Origin: Pseudomonas sp. GM50
Lineage (GTDB): Bacteria > Pseudomonadota > Gammaproteobacteria > Pseudomonadales > Pseudomonadaceae
Assembly (NCBI RefSeq): GCF_000282375.1
Contig: NZ_AKJK01000098.1
Span: 1 to 64,000, forward strand
Length of the DNA: 64,000 bases
Direction: 5' to 3'
In this document: positions 52,735 to 61,208 of the stretch, one piece after another
Numbering within the stretch: the first letter of the stretch is position 1
Layout of the letters: each line of letters begins with the position of its first letter
Translations under genes and position numbers: made by a program
Notes under the pieces: model-generated
The model's input: only the letters and a program-made list of their open reading frames with translations
Told to the model about the DNA's origin: nothing
Database searches by the model: none

Positions 52735-53889
52735 ATGCCTTTGCCGTCCATGAAAGATCAGTTCGCTGCGCTGATCGCCGCGCCGTCTGTCAGCTGTACC
52801 CAGCCCAGCCTGGATCAAACCAATCGGCCGGTCATCGACTTGTTGGCGACATGGCTCGGGGACTTGGGTTTTGCCTGCGATATCCAGCAGGTCAGCCCCG
52901 GCAAATTCAATCTGCTGGCCAGTTTTGGCTCCGGCCCCGGCGGCCTGGTGCTGGCCGGTCACAGCGATACGGTGCCGTATGACGAGGCGTTGTGGCAGAC
53001 CGACCCGCTGAAACTGACGGAAGTGGACGGTCGCTGGGTCGGCTTGGGCAGTTGCGACATGAAGGGTTTTTTCGCCCTGGCCATCGAAGCCGTCAAACCC
53101 TTGCTCGACCAACCGTTCAAGCAACCCTTGCTGATCCTCGCCACTTGCGATGAAGAAAGCTCGATGTCTGGCGCCCGCGCTCTGGCCGAAGCCGGACGTC
53201 CGCTGGGCCGGGCCGCGGTGATCGGCGAGCCGACCGGGTTGAAGCCGATCAGGATGCACAAAGGCGTGATGATGGAGCGCATCGACATCCTCGGTCAGAG
53301 CGGCCATTCCTCGGACCCGCGCCTGGGCCACAGCGCCCTCGAGGCCATGCACGACGCCATCGGCGAACTGCGCGGCTTGCGCCTGGCGTGGCAGCGCGAA
53401 TTCCATAACCCGCAGTTCAGCGTGCCGCAGCCGACCCTTAACTTCGGCTGCATCCATGGGGGCGACAATCCCAACCGAATCTGCGGCCAGTGCTCGCTGG
53501 AGTTCGACTTGCGTCCGTTGCCGGGCATGGACCCCAAAGCCCTGCGCGCGGCGATTCTGCAGAAGCTCAATCCGATTGCCGAACGGCACAAGGTGAAGAT
53601 CGATTACGCGCCGCTGTTCCCCGAAGTGCCACCCTTCGAGCAGGCCGAGGACTCGGAATTGGTGAGGGTTGCCGAAAAGCTCACCGGCCATCGCGCCGAA
53701 GCAGTGGCGTTCGGCACGGAAGCGCCTTATCTTCAGCGTCTTGGTTGTGAAACACTGGTATTGGGACCGGGTGATATCGCCTGCGCACACCAACCGGGGG
53801 AATACCTCGAAATGTCACGTTTGCAGCCTACCGTGCATCTATTACGTCAACTGATTGAACATTACTGCCTGACCCCGGCCAAACGATGA
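52735..53889 (+). CDS. argE: Acetylornithine deacetylase ArgE
   Basis: 384 aa M20 metallopeptidase family. Zinc-site blocks LVLAGHSDTVPYD, LGSCDMKGFFA and ATCDEESS; dimerisation domain in the middle. Removes acetyl from N-acetylornithine. Start chosen at 52735 (MPLPSMKDQ). argA follows behind a REPIN, so the two arginine genes are neighbours but probably separate transcripts. Confidence 0.93.
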   Translation: MPLPSMKDQFAALIAAPSVSCTQPSLDQTNRPVIDLLATWLGDLGFACDIQQVSPGKFNLLASFGSGPGGLVLAGHSDTVPYDEALWQTDPLKLTEVDGRWVGLGSCDMKGFFALAIEAVKPLLDQPFKQPLLILATCDEESSMSGARALAEAGRPLGRAAVIGEPTGLKPIRMHKGVMMERIDILGQSGHSSDPRLGHSALEAMHDAIGELRGLRLAWQREFHNPQFSVPQPTLNFGCIHGGDNPNRICGQCSLEFDLRPLPGMDPKALRAAILQKLNPIAERHKVKIDYAPLFPEVPPFEQAEDSELVRVAEKLTGHRAEAVAFGTEAPYLQRLGCETLVLGPGDIACAHQPGEYLEMSRLQPTVHLLRQLIEHYCLTPAKR

Positions 53890-53897
53890 TGTGTCCT

Positions 53898-53986
53898 TGT
53901 GGGAGCGAGCCTGCTCGCGATAGCGTCAGGTCAGACACATCAATCTTGAATGTGCTGGCCCTATCGCGAGCAGGCTCGCTCCCACA
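53898..53986. repeat. REPIN (type B)
   Basis: TGTGGGAGCGAGCCTGCTCG and CGAGCAGGCTCGCTCCCACA in inverted orientation, between argE and argA. Confidence 0.88.
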
Positions 53987-54153
53987 GGGATTGTGTTTTG
54001 TCCTATCAAACGCTGTAAATTGCCGGTCATCCAACCCGTATTCATGAGGAGAGCGCGCGTGTCGCCAAGCCTGTTCCGACGATAACCATCAGCCCGCTGT
54101 GCGTTTACTGCGTTACCCTTTTTTCGGCTGCTATTTATTACAGGCCCAGGTTC

Positions 54154-55452
54154 ATGCCCGAATACGTCAATTGGCTTCGTCACGCTTCGCCTTACATCAA
54201 CGCCCACCGCGATTGCACCTTCGTCGTCATGCTGCCCGGCGACGGCGTGGAGCACCCGAACTTCGGCAACATCGTCCACGACCTGGTGCTGCTGCACAGC
54301 CTGGGCGTGCGTCTGGTGCTGGTTCACGGTTCGCGTCCGCAAATTGAAACACGCCTCGCTGCTCGCGGCCTGACCCCGCATTACCACCACGGCATGCGCA
54401 TCACCGATGCAGCGACCCTGGAATGCGTGATCGATGCGGTCGGTCAACTGCGCATCGCCATCGAAGCGCGGCTGTCCATGGACATGGCCTCATCGCCAAT
54501 GCAGGGTTCGCGCCTGCGGGTGGCCAGCGGCAATCTGGTCACTGCACGGCCGATCGGCGTACTTGAAGGTGTCGACTATCACCACACCGGCGAAGTGCGT
54601 CGGGTCGATCGCAAGGGCATTAATCGCCTGCTGGACGAACGCTCTATCGTGCTGTTGTCGCCATTGGGTTACTCGCCGACCGGTGAGATCTTCAACCTCG
54701 CGTGTGAAGATGTCGCTACCCGCGCGGCTATCGATCTGGGGGCAGACAAGCTGCTGCTGTTCGGTGCCGATCTGGGCTTGATCGATGAAAATGGTCGTCT
54801 GGTCCGCGAATTGCGCCCGCAACAAGTACCGGCGCATTTGCAGCGTTTGGGCAGCAACTATCAAGCCGAGCTGCTGGATGCAGCCGCTGAAGCGTGCCGG
54901 GGCGGGGTGGCGCGCAGTCACATCGTCAGCTACGCCGAAGATGGCGCGCTGCTAACCGAACTGTTCACCCGTGACGGTGGCGGTACGCTGGTGGCCCAGG
55001 AGCAATTCGAGGTTGTGCGCGAGGCGGCCATCGAGGATGTCGGCGGTTTGCTGGACTTGATCAGCCCGCTGGAAGAGCAGGGGATTCTGGTACGGCGTTC
55101 CCGCGAGGTGCTGGAGCGTGAGATCGAGCAGTTCAGCGTGGTAGAGCGCGAAGGCATGATCATCGCCTGCGCGGCGCTGTATCAGATTGCCGATTCGGAT
55201 GCTGGGGAGTTGGCGTGTCTGGCGGTGAACCCGGAGTACCGTCATGGCGGTCGCGGAGATGAACTGCTGGAACGCATCGAAACCCGCGCCCGGGCTCAGG
55301 GGCTGAAAACCTTGTTCGTGCTGACCACCCGGACCGCTCACTGGTTTCGCGAGCGGGGCTTCGTGCCGAGCAGCGTTGAACGTCTGCCATCGGCGCGGGC
55401 GTCGCTTTACAACTACCAGCGTAATTCGAAGATCTTCGAAAAAGCCCTGTGA
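54154..55452 (+). CDS. argA: N-acetylglutamate synthase ArgA
   Basis: 432 aa. Amino-acid-kinase-like domain (residues about 1-280, with the arginine feedback site in homologues) and GNAT acetyltransferase domain (about 290-432: AVNPEYRHGGRGDELLERIE binds acetyl-CoA). First step of arginine synthesis. Confidence 0.95.
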   Translation: MPEYVNWLRHASPYINAHRDCTFVVMLPGDGVEHPNFGNIVHDLVLLHSLGVRLVLVHGSRPQIETRLAARGLTPHYHHGMRITDAATLECVIDAVGQLRIAIEARLSMDMASSPMQGSRLRVASGNLVTARPIGVLEGVDYHHTGEVRRVDRKGINRLLDERSIVLLSPLGYSPTGEIFNLACEDVATRAAIDLGADKLLLFGADLGLIDENGRLVRELRPQQVPAHLQRLGSNYQAELLDAAAEACRGGVARSHIVSYAEDGALLTELFTRDGGGTLVAQEQFEVVREAAIEDVGGLLDLISPLEEQGILVRRSREVLEREIEQFSVVEREGMIIACAALYQIADSDAGELACLAVNPEYRHGGRGDELLERIETRARAQGLKTLFVLTTRTAHWFRERGFVPSSVERLPSARASLYNYQRNSKIFEKAL

Positions 55453-55465
55453 TGCCCCAAACCTT

Positions 55466-55555
55466 GTAGGAGCGAGGCTTGCCCGCGAAGGCGGCCTGAC
55501 ATTCAACACTTGTGTCGGCAGACATGGCCTCTTCGCGGGCAAGCCTCGCTCCTAC
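55466..55555. repeat. REPIN (type A)
   Basis: GTAGGAGCGAGGCTTGCCCG and CGGGCAAGCCTCGCTCCTAC in inverted orientation, between the convergent argA and tauA genes. A G-run follows it. Confidence 0.87.
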
Positions 55556-55570
55556 GGGGGGGGCGGGGTG

Positions 55571-56557
55571 TTATTCAGTGACGAATTTCGCGCTGACATA
55601 GGGCGAATAATCCGGCAGCACCGTCTCGACCTTCCCTTGCTCCTTCAAAAACTTCGCCGTCTCGCCAATCGCCTTGGCTGTGCCTCCGTCCAGTAGCGCG
55701 GTGGTCTGTTGTGCCTTGGCATCCGGGAATGCGGAACCGGCCAGCAGCTCAGGCACATCGGCGGCATTGGCACCGGTCAATTTGGCGATTTTCTGCACCG
55801 GTACCGAATCGACGGTCCAGCTGTCTTTATGGGCGGCATAGTCGGCAAATGAATCCAGGGTGACCTTGGCAAATTTGGCCACGACCTCAGGGTGCTTCTC
55901 GGCGTAATCCTTGCGAGCGACCCACACCTCGAAAGTCGGCGCGCCCCATTGGCCGACCTGCGCCGCGTCGGTCAACGTCTTGCCGGTCTTGCGGATTTCC
56001 CCCAGCGCGGGCGACCAGACAAACGCCCCATCAATGTCGCCACGCTTCCAGGCCGCGGCTATTTCGGCGGGTTGCAGGTTCACCACTTTGACTTTCGAGG
56101 CATCCAGCCCCCAGTGCTTCAGCGCGCCGAGCAGGCTGTAATGGGAGGTTGAAACGAAGGGCGTGGCGATGGTTTTGCCGATCAGATCTTCCGGTTTATC
56201 GATGCCGCTGCCGTTGCGCACCACAAGTGCTTCGGCAGCGTTGATCTGAGCAGAAACAATGAACGCGACAATCGGCAGATTGCGCGAAGCGGCCGCCGCC
56301 AGTGGGCTTGAACCGAGGTTGCCAATCTGCACATCGCCGGACGCAATGGCGGTCACCACTTCCGGGCCACTGTTGAAACGACGCCAATCGATGTTCTGGC
56401 CAATGGTTTTCTCGTAAACGCCATCGGCCTGAGGGACTTTGCTGGGGTCGATACCGGTTTGATAACCGACAGTGAGAGTCGCCGCCTGGGCGGAAAAAGA
56501 AAATATCAGCGATATACAAACTGTAACAAATTGACTAGATAGTGCGCGTTTGGCCAT
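55571..56557 (-). CDS. tauA: Taurine ABC transporter substrate-binding protein, orphan
   Basis: 328 aa, TauA/SsuA family. Signal peptide 1-25 (SAQA-ATL), then TLTVGYQTGIDPSKVPQADG and the TauA-like IDWRRFNSGPEVVTAIASGD. The mature part contains no Met and no Cys. No tauB, tauC or tauD follows: 15 bp downstream comes a REPIN and then argA on the other strand. Divergent from an OprD-family porin. Start at 56557 (MAKRAL). Confidence 0.88.
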   Translation of the reverse strand: MAKRALSSQFVTVCISLIFSFSAQAATLTVGYQTGIDPSKVPQADGVYEKTIGQNIDWRRFNSGPEVVTAIASGDVQIGNLGSSPLAAAASRNLPIVAFIVSAQINAAEALVVRNGSGIDKPEDLIGKTIATPFVSTSHYSLLGALKHWGLDASKVKVVNLQPAEIAAAWKRGDIDGAFVWSPALGEIRKTGKTLTDAAQVGQWGAPTFEVWVARKDYAEKHPEVVAKFAKVTLDSFADYAAHKDSWTVDSVPVQKIAKLTGANAADVPELLAGSAFPDAKAQQTTALLDGGTAKAIGETAKFLKEQGKVETVLPDYSPYVSAKFVTE

Positions 56558-56926
56558 GATGGCGTCGCCTTTTCGAAAGTGATTGACGTATGGGGAATGC
56601 GCCAACGCTAATCGATCTAAAAAAAGGCCAATAAATACCATTTAGGAATTAGCTTATGAGCCGATACCTTGTGATCCCGGTTCGGATTATCGATGGCGAG
56701 CCATATTCCTAAAGGGTATGAAAAAGGATGAAATAATTCTTTTTGGGTTTATGAGAAAATCATTACCCTGCAGGGACCAAATCACTGCGGTTAGACCTTG
56801 GTCGTAGACACACATGGTTACGATTGACTTGTCAGTCACGGTCTGGCGCTAATCGCGCATCTGTGGATCTGGGGCATTAGACCCGAGACCAAAGAACACA
56901 AAAATTAGAACGAGAGGAGCGAAACA
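56558..56926. other. tauA-porin divergent intergenic region
   Basis: A 369-bp gap between two divergent genes, holding the spaced inverted repeat listed separately and several AT-rich blocks (56605-56640, 56720-56770). No reading frame worth calling is seen. Promoters for both genes are expected here. Confidence 0.6.
56635..56719. promoter_or_regulatory. Spaced inverted repeat between tauA and porin genes
   Basis: Arms ATACCATTTAGGAAT (56635-56649) and ATTCCTAAAGGGTAT (56705-56719) are inverted copies with one mismatch, centres 70 bp apart. The placement suggests two binding sites of one regulator serving both divergent genes, for example a sulfur-responsive LysR protein or enhancer-binding protein (inference). 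Confidence 0.45.
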
Positions 56927-58288
56927 ATGAAGAAGTCCACCTTGGCCCTGGCTGTGGCCGTAGGGGTTTTGGCGCAGCAGGCAGGCGCCGCCGGTTTCAT
57001 CGAAGACAGCAAGGCCACATTGGGGCTGCGTAACTTCTACATCAACACGGATAACCGTGACGGCACTGCCAGCCCAAGTCGAAACGAAGAGTGGGGCCAA
57101 GGCTTCGATCTGCGCTTCACTTCCGGTTACACCCAAGGCACTGTCGGCTTCGGTATCGACGCCATCGGCCTGCTGGGTGTACGTCTGGATTCGGGCGGCG
57201 GCACTAATGGCAACGTTAACGCCAATGGCACCCCTGGTAACGCTTATGGCGGCACTGTGTTCCCGAGCAAGTCCAACGGCGAAGCGGTTGATAATTTCTC
57301 CAGCCTGGGCCTGACTGCCAAAGCCAAGATCTCCCAGACTGAATTGAAGCTGGGTACCTTGCAGCCAAAACTGCCGGTGATCGTGACCAACGACGGTCGT
57401 CTGCTGCCACAAACCTTCCAGGGCGGTCAGATCACTTCGGGCGAGATCAAGGACCTTACACTGGTCGGTGGTCAGATCGAGCACGCCAAGGGCCGTAACT
57501 CCAGCAACAACGAAGAGTTGTCGATCGCTGGTGCCAACGGTCGCACGGCGACTGGCCGCGACAGCAACAAATTCTATTACGGTGGCGGTGACTACAAAAT
57601 CACCAAAGACCTGACTGCCCAGTACTACTACGGCAACCTGGAAGACTTCTACAAGCAGCACTTCCTGGGTCTGGTTCACAACTGGGCAATCGGCCCGGGC
57701 GTTCTGAAATCCGACCTGCGCTACTTCAACAGCCGGGATGACGGTGCCAACGGTCACGACGCTAACTACTTCACCTCTGGCAACTACAATGCGCCAAACG
57801 GTAAAGGCAAGGTCGACAATAACCTGTATAGCGGCCTGTTTCTTTACACCGTTGCTGGTCACACCTTCGGTGGCGGTTATCAGGTGAGCAACGGTAGCAG
57901 CGACTTCCCTTGGCTTAACCAGGGCGACGGCTCCTCGGCTTACATCATCACTGACATGCAAATCCAGAAGTTCGCCCGTGCCGGCGAGCGCACTTGGCAA
58001 GCACGCTACTCGTATGACTTTGCCAAGGTCGGTGTACCAGGTCTGACGGCCGGTCTGGTCTACCTGAAAGGTGATGAAATTGATACCGTCAACGCTCGCG
58101 GTGGCGAGTTGGCTAACGGTGCTTCCGAGTGGGAACGCGACCTTACTCTGGCTTACGTCGTACCAGAAGGCCCGCTGAAAAACCTTGGCTTCACGTGGAA
58201 AAACGCTATGTGGCGTACCGACCTGCCGAACACTCGTTCGCAGGACGAAAACCGCCTGATCGTCAGCTACTCGATCCCGCTGTTGTAA
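56927..58288 (+). CDS. OprD-family outer-membrane porin (OprE-like)
   Basis: 453 aa. Signal peptide 1-22 (QAGAA), mature start GFIEDSKATLGLRNFYINTD, alternating beta-strand pattern to the C-terminal SYSIPLL. Family members are substrate-selective channels for small carboxylates and amino acids. The mature chain has two Met and no Cys. It sits between tauA and lsfA-ssu, so uptake of organosulfur compounds is likely (inference). Confidence 0.88.
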   Translation: MKKSTLALAVAVGVLAQQAGAAGFIEDSKATLGLRNFYINTDNRDGTASPSRNEEWGQGFDLRFTSGYTQGTVGFGIDAIGLLGVRLDSGGGTNGNVNANGTPGNAYGGTVFPSKSNGEAVDNFSSLGLTAKAKISQTELKLGTLQPKLPVIVTNDGRLLPQTFQGGQITSGEIKDLTLVGGQIEHAKGRNSSNNEELSIAGANGRTATGRDSNKFYYGGGDYKITKDLTAQYYYGNLEDFYKQHFLGLVHNWAIGPGVLKSDLRYFNSRDDGANGHDANYFTSGNYNAPNGKGKVDNNLYSGLFLYTVAGHTFGGGYQVSNGSSDFPWLNQGDGSSAYIITDMQIQKFARAGERTWQARYSYDFAKVGVPGLTAGLVYLKGDEIDTVNARGGELANGASEWERDLTLAYVVPEGPLKNLGFTWKNAMWRTDLPNTRSQDENRLIVSYSIPLL

Positions 58289-58310
58289 CAGCGCTCGCGT
58301 AACCGACGTA

Positions 58311-58349
58311 AAAAAAGCCCCGCCCGGCATCACGCCGGGCGGGGCTTTT
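58311..58349 (+). terminator. Porin gene terminator
   Basis: GCCCCGCCCGGC-ATCAC-GCCGGGCGGGGC stem preceded by A-run and followed by TTTT, 22 bp after the stop. Confidence 0.92.
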
Positions 58350-58582
58350 GCGTTTTCAAGGTGGGCTCACCCCCGTAAACCCTCCTTGAAATTCCCCTCT
58401 TTTGTAGCAACTCAAGGCCTTCTCGAACCTTGTGGCCGATGTTCGTCTCGATGGCTATTCAGGTCCAGTGAACAGATATTTAATATTCACTTTAGGTCTA
58501 AACAAATCTATATTTATTCTTTTTAATTAATATCGAACGCAGGCACAGTTGGGCTCAACAAGCACTCACAAGGAGCAGCATC

Positions 58583-59221
58583 ATGAGCCTCAGACTTGGC
58601 GATATCGCCCCCGATTTCGAACAGGATTCCAGCGCCGGCACTGTCCGTTTCCACGAATGGCTGGGCGATAGCTGGGGTGTGTTGTTTTCCCATCCGGCGG
58701 ACTTCACGCCGGTGTGCACCACCGAGCTGGGTTTCACCGCCAGGCTCAAGGATGAATTCACCCAGCGCGGCGTCAAAGCCATTGCTCTTTCGGTAGACCC
58801 GGTGGACTCGCATCACAAGTGGATCGAGGACATCAACGAAACCCAGAACGCCATCGTCAACTTCCCGATCCTCGCCGATGCGGACCGTAAAGTGTCCGAC
58901 CTTTACGACCTGATCCATCCGAATGCCAATGACACTTTGACCGTCCGCTCGCTGTTCGTGATCGATCCGAACAAGAAGATTCGGCTGACGATTACTTACC
59001 CGGCGAGTACCGGTCGCAACTTCAATGAAATTTTGCGGGTGATCGATTCGCTGCAGCTCACCGACAACTACAAGGTGGCCACCCCGGCCAACTGGCAGGA
59101 CGGTGATGAAGTGGTGATCGTGCCGTCGCTCAAGGACGAAGATGAAATCAAACGACGTTTTCCCAAGGGTTATCGCGCGGTGAAGCCGTACCTGCGTCTG
59201 ACGCCACAGCCGAATCGTTGA
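58583..59221 (+). CDS. lsfA: 1-Cys peroxiredoxin LsfA
   Basis: 212 aa Prx6-type peroxiredoxin. Peroxidatic Cys45 in HPADFTPVCTTELG, the only Cys; the start Met is the only Met. LsfA was found as a sulfate-starvation-induced protein in P. putida and reduces peroxides. Strong AAGGAG site. Upstream of ssuE, but its own terminator (59346-59372) follows. Confidence 0.92.
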   Translation: MSLRLGDIAPDFEQDSSAGTVRFHEWLGDSWGVLFSHPADFTPVCTTELGFTARLKDEFTQRGVKAIALSVDPVDSHHKWIEDINETQNAIVNFPILADADRKVSDLYDLIHPNANDTLTVRSLFVIDPNKKIRLTITYPASTGRNFNEILRVIDSLQLTDNYKVATPANWQDGDEVVIVPSLKDEDEIKRRFPKGYRAVKPYLRLTPQPNR

Positions 59222-59233
59222 TTTGAAACCGGT

Positions 59234-59325
59234 CCTGTAGGAGCGAGGCTTGCCCGCGAAGGCGTCTTTGGGGGCACCGGAGAGACCGAGTTGTACCGTT
59301 CGCGGGCAAGCCTCGCTCCTACAGG
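59234..59325. repeat. REPIN (type A)
   Basis: CCTGTAGGAGCGAGGCTTGC and GCAAGCCTCGCTCCTACAGG in inverted orientation, between lsfA and its downstream terminator. Confidence 0.88.
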
Positions 59326-59345
59326 TTTACCAAAGCAGGGGATTT

Positions 59346-59372
59346 CAGGCCGTTTCGACGGCCTGTTTTTTT
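59346..59372 (+). terminator. Terminator between lsfA and ssuE
   Basis: CAGGCCG-TTTCGA-CGGCCTG stem followed by a T-run. It separates lsfA from the ssu operon. Confidence 0.85.
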
Positions 59373-59391
59373 GCCTGAAAAAAGACAATCC

Positions 59392-59426
59392 ATTTATTCA
59401 TTTAAGGCATAACCAAATGAATAAAT
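59392..59426. promoter_or_regulatory. Perfect 12-bp inverted repeat before ssuE
   Basis: ATTTATTCATTT and AAATGAATAAAT separated by 11 bp, ending 95 bp before the ssuE start, in AT-rich sequence. Candidate operator for a sulfur regulator. It has no T-run, so a terminator is unlikely. Confidence 0.5.
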
Positions 59427-59521
59427 ATGATTTATGGATATATAAATCAGCTGTTAAGGTCACTCCATCGAAGCGAGATCGCAAGCCGCGAATCGCCAAC
59501 ACCGCTCAAGGAATTGTCTGA

Positions 59522-60115
59522 ATGCTGGTCGTCTCACTCGGTGGCAGTCCCAGTCCACGCTCCCGTTCCGGAGTTTTGCTGGAGCGCTCGCGACGCTGGT
59601 TGCAAGAGCAAGGGGTAGAAGTGGTGAGTTACCAGGTACGGGACTTCCCGGCCGAAGATTTGCTGCATGCCCGCTTTGACAGCCCGAAAGTGATCGACCT
59701 GTTGCAACAGATTGAAAACGCCGATGGCTTGCTGATCGCCACGCCGGTTTACAAAGCGTCGTTCTCCGGTGCGCTGAAAACCTTGCTCGATCTGCTGCCC
59801 GAGCGGGCCCTGAGCCACAAGGTGGTTTTGCCGATGGCTACCGGCGGCAGTATCGCCCACATGTTGGCGGTGGATTACGCGCTCAAACCGGTGCTGTCAG
59901 CGTTGAAAGCCCAGGAAATGCTGCAGGGGATTTTCGCCGTGGACAGCCAGATCGCTTACGGCGAAGGCAGCACCCAGGCGCAGCTGGCGCCGGAGCTTGC
60001 GCAACGATTGTTTGAAGCGCTGGAGCAGTTTTTCAGCGCCATGGCTCGTCGGCCCAAGCCGCTCGATCCGAACCTGTTGAACGAACGTTTGTTGAGTGCT
60101 CGCTGGAGCATTTAA
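59522..60115 (+). CDS. ssuE: NAD(P)H-dependent FMN reductase SsuE
   Basis: 197 aa flavodoxin-fold reductase. FMN-phosphate loop LGGSPSPRSRSG and the flavin-contact block ATPVYKASFSGALK. Supplies FMNH2 to SsuD. AAGGA site before the ATG. First gene of ssuEADCB. Confidence 0.94.
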   Translation: MLVVSLGGSPSPRSRSGVLLERSRRWLQEQGVEVVSYQVRDFPAEDLLHARFDSPKVIDLLQQIENADGLLIATPVYKASFSGALKTLLDLLPERALSHKVVLPMATGGSIAHMLAVDYALKPVLSALKAQEMLQGIFAVDSQIAYGEGSTQAQLAPELAQRLFEALEQFFSAMARRPKPLDPNLLNERLLSARWSI

Positions 60116-60217
60116 GCCGGCCCTCAAGCCACATCTGAATTTGAAGTACTCCACCTTACTGGCCCGCTAACGGGCAAGCAGGTGCAGCCAAAACCCAACT
60201 GTAAAAAGGAGAGCGCC

Positions 60218-61183
60218 ATGCGCCCTGTCATTTTGCGTCGTGGTCTGGTCGCTCTGTTTGCTGCGGCTGTAACCTTCGGCGCCATTACTCAAGCTCAGGC
60301 CGAGACACTCCGGATTGGCTATCAGAAATACGGCACCCTGGTGCTGCTCAAAGCCAAAGGCACTCTGGAAAAACGTCTCTCCGCCCAAGGCGTGGACGTG
60401 CAATGGACTGAATTCCCCGGTGGCCCGCAACTGCTCGAAGGCCTGAACGTCGGCTCCATCGATTTTGGCGTCACCGGTGAAACGCCGCCCGTGTTCGCTC
60501 AGGCGGCCGGTGCCGATCTGCTCTACGTTGCCTATGAGCCGCCAGCGCCCCACAGCGAAGCGATCCTGGTGCCGAAGGACTCGCCGATCAAATCGGTGCA
60601 GGAACTCAAGGGCAAGAAAGTCGTGCTCAACAAAGGCTCCAACGTGCACTACCTGTTGGTGCGTGCGCTTGAAGACGCCGGCCTCAAATACACCGACATC
60701 CAGACCGTGTTCCTGCCGCCAGCCGATGCCCGTGCTGCGTTCGAACGTGGCAGTGTCGATGCCTGGGTGATCTGGGACCCGTACCAGGCTGCCGCCGAAC
60801 AGCAACTGCAAGCACGCAGCCTGCGCGATGGCAAAGGCCTCGTCGACAACCACCAGTTCTACCTGGCGACCAAACCTTACGCGCAGAAAAATCCTGAAGT
60901 GATCAAGGCTCTGGTGGAAGAAGTACGCGCGGTCGGCGAATGGTCCAAGGCCAATCCCGAGGACGTGACCAAGCAAGTTTCGCCGCTGCTCGGCCTGCCA
61001 ACGGACATCACCCTGACCTCGGTGAAACGCCAGGGCTACGGCGCGCTGTTCCTCACGCCGGAAGTAGTCGCTGCCCAGCAAAAAATCGCCGACAGCTTCT
61101 ACCAGCTCAAGCTGATTCCAAAGCCGTTGAGCATCAAAGACGTGATCTGGACGCCCCCGGCGGCCGTTGCCAAAGCGCCGTAA
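60218..61183 (+). CDS. ssuA: Sulfonate ABC transporter substrate-binding protein SsuA
   Basis: 321 aa. Signal peptide 1-28 (QAQA-ET), then TLRIGYQKYGTLVLLKAKGT and FPGGPQLLEGLNVGSIDFG. Delivers alkanesulfonates to SsuBC. Apart from the start Met the whole precursor has no Met and no Cys. Start at 60218 preceded by AAGGAGAG. Confidence 0.94.
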   Translation: MRPVILRRGLVALFAAAVTFGAITQAQAETLRIGYQKYGTLVLLKAKGTLEKRLSAQGVDVQWTEFPGGPQLLEGLNVGSIDFGVTGETPPVFAQAAGADLLYVAYEPPAPHSEAILVPKDSPIKSVQELKGKKVVLNKGSNVHYLLVRALEDAGLKYTDIQTVFLPPADARAAFERGSVDAWVIWDPYQAAAEQQLQARSLRDGKGLVDNHQFYLATKPYAQKNPEVIKALVEEVRAVGEWSKANPEDVTKQVSPLLGLPTDITLTSVKRQGYGALFLTPEVVAAQQKIADSFYQLKLIPKPLSIKDVIWTPPAAVAKAP

Positions 61184-61208
61184 TTCGATTCCCTGAGGAG
61201 ACCACTCC

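Noticed and set aside
56849..58333. 494-codon minus-strand frame opposite the porin gene
   Set aside because: It runs through the porin terminator and promoter region and has no family resemblance.
46113..59325. Repeated palindromes as a CRISPR array
   Set aside because: The copies are single, kilobases apart, in alternating orientation and paired head to head, which is the REPIN layout. There are no regular spacers and no cas genes.
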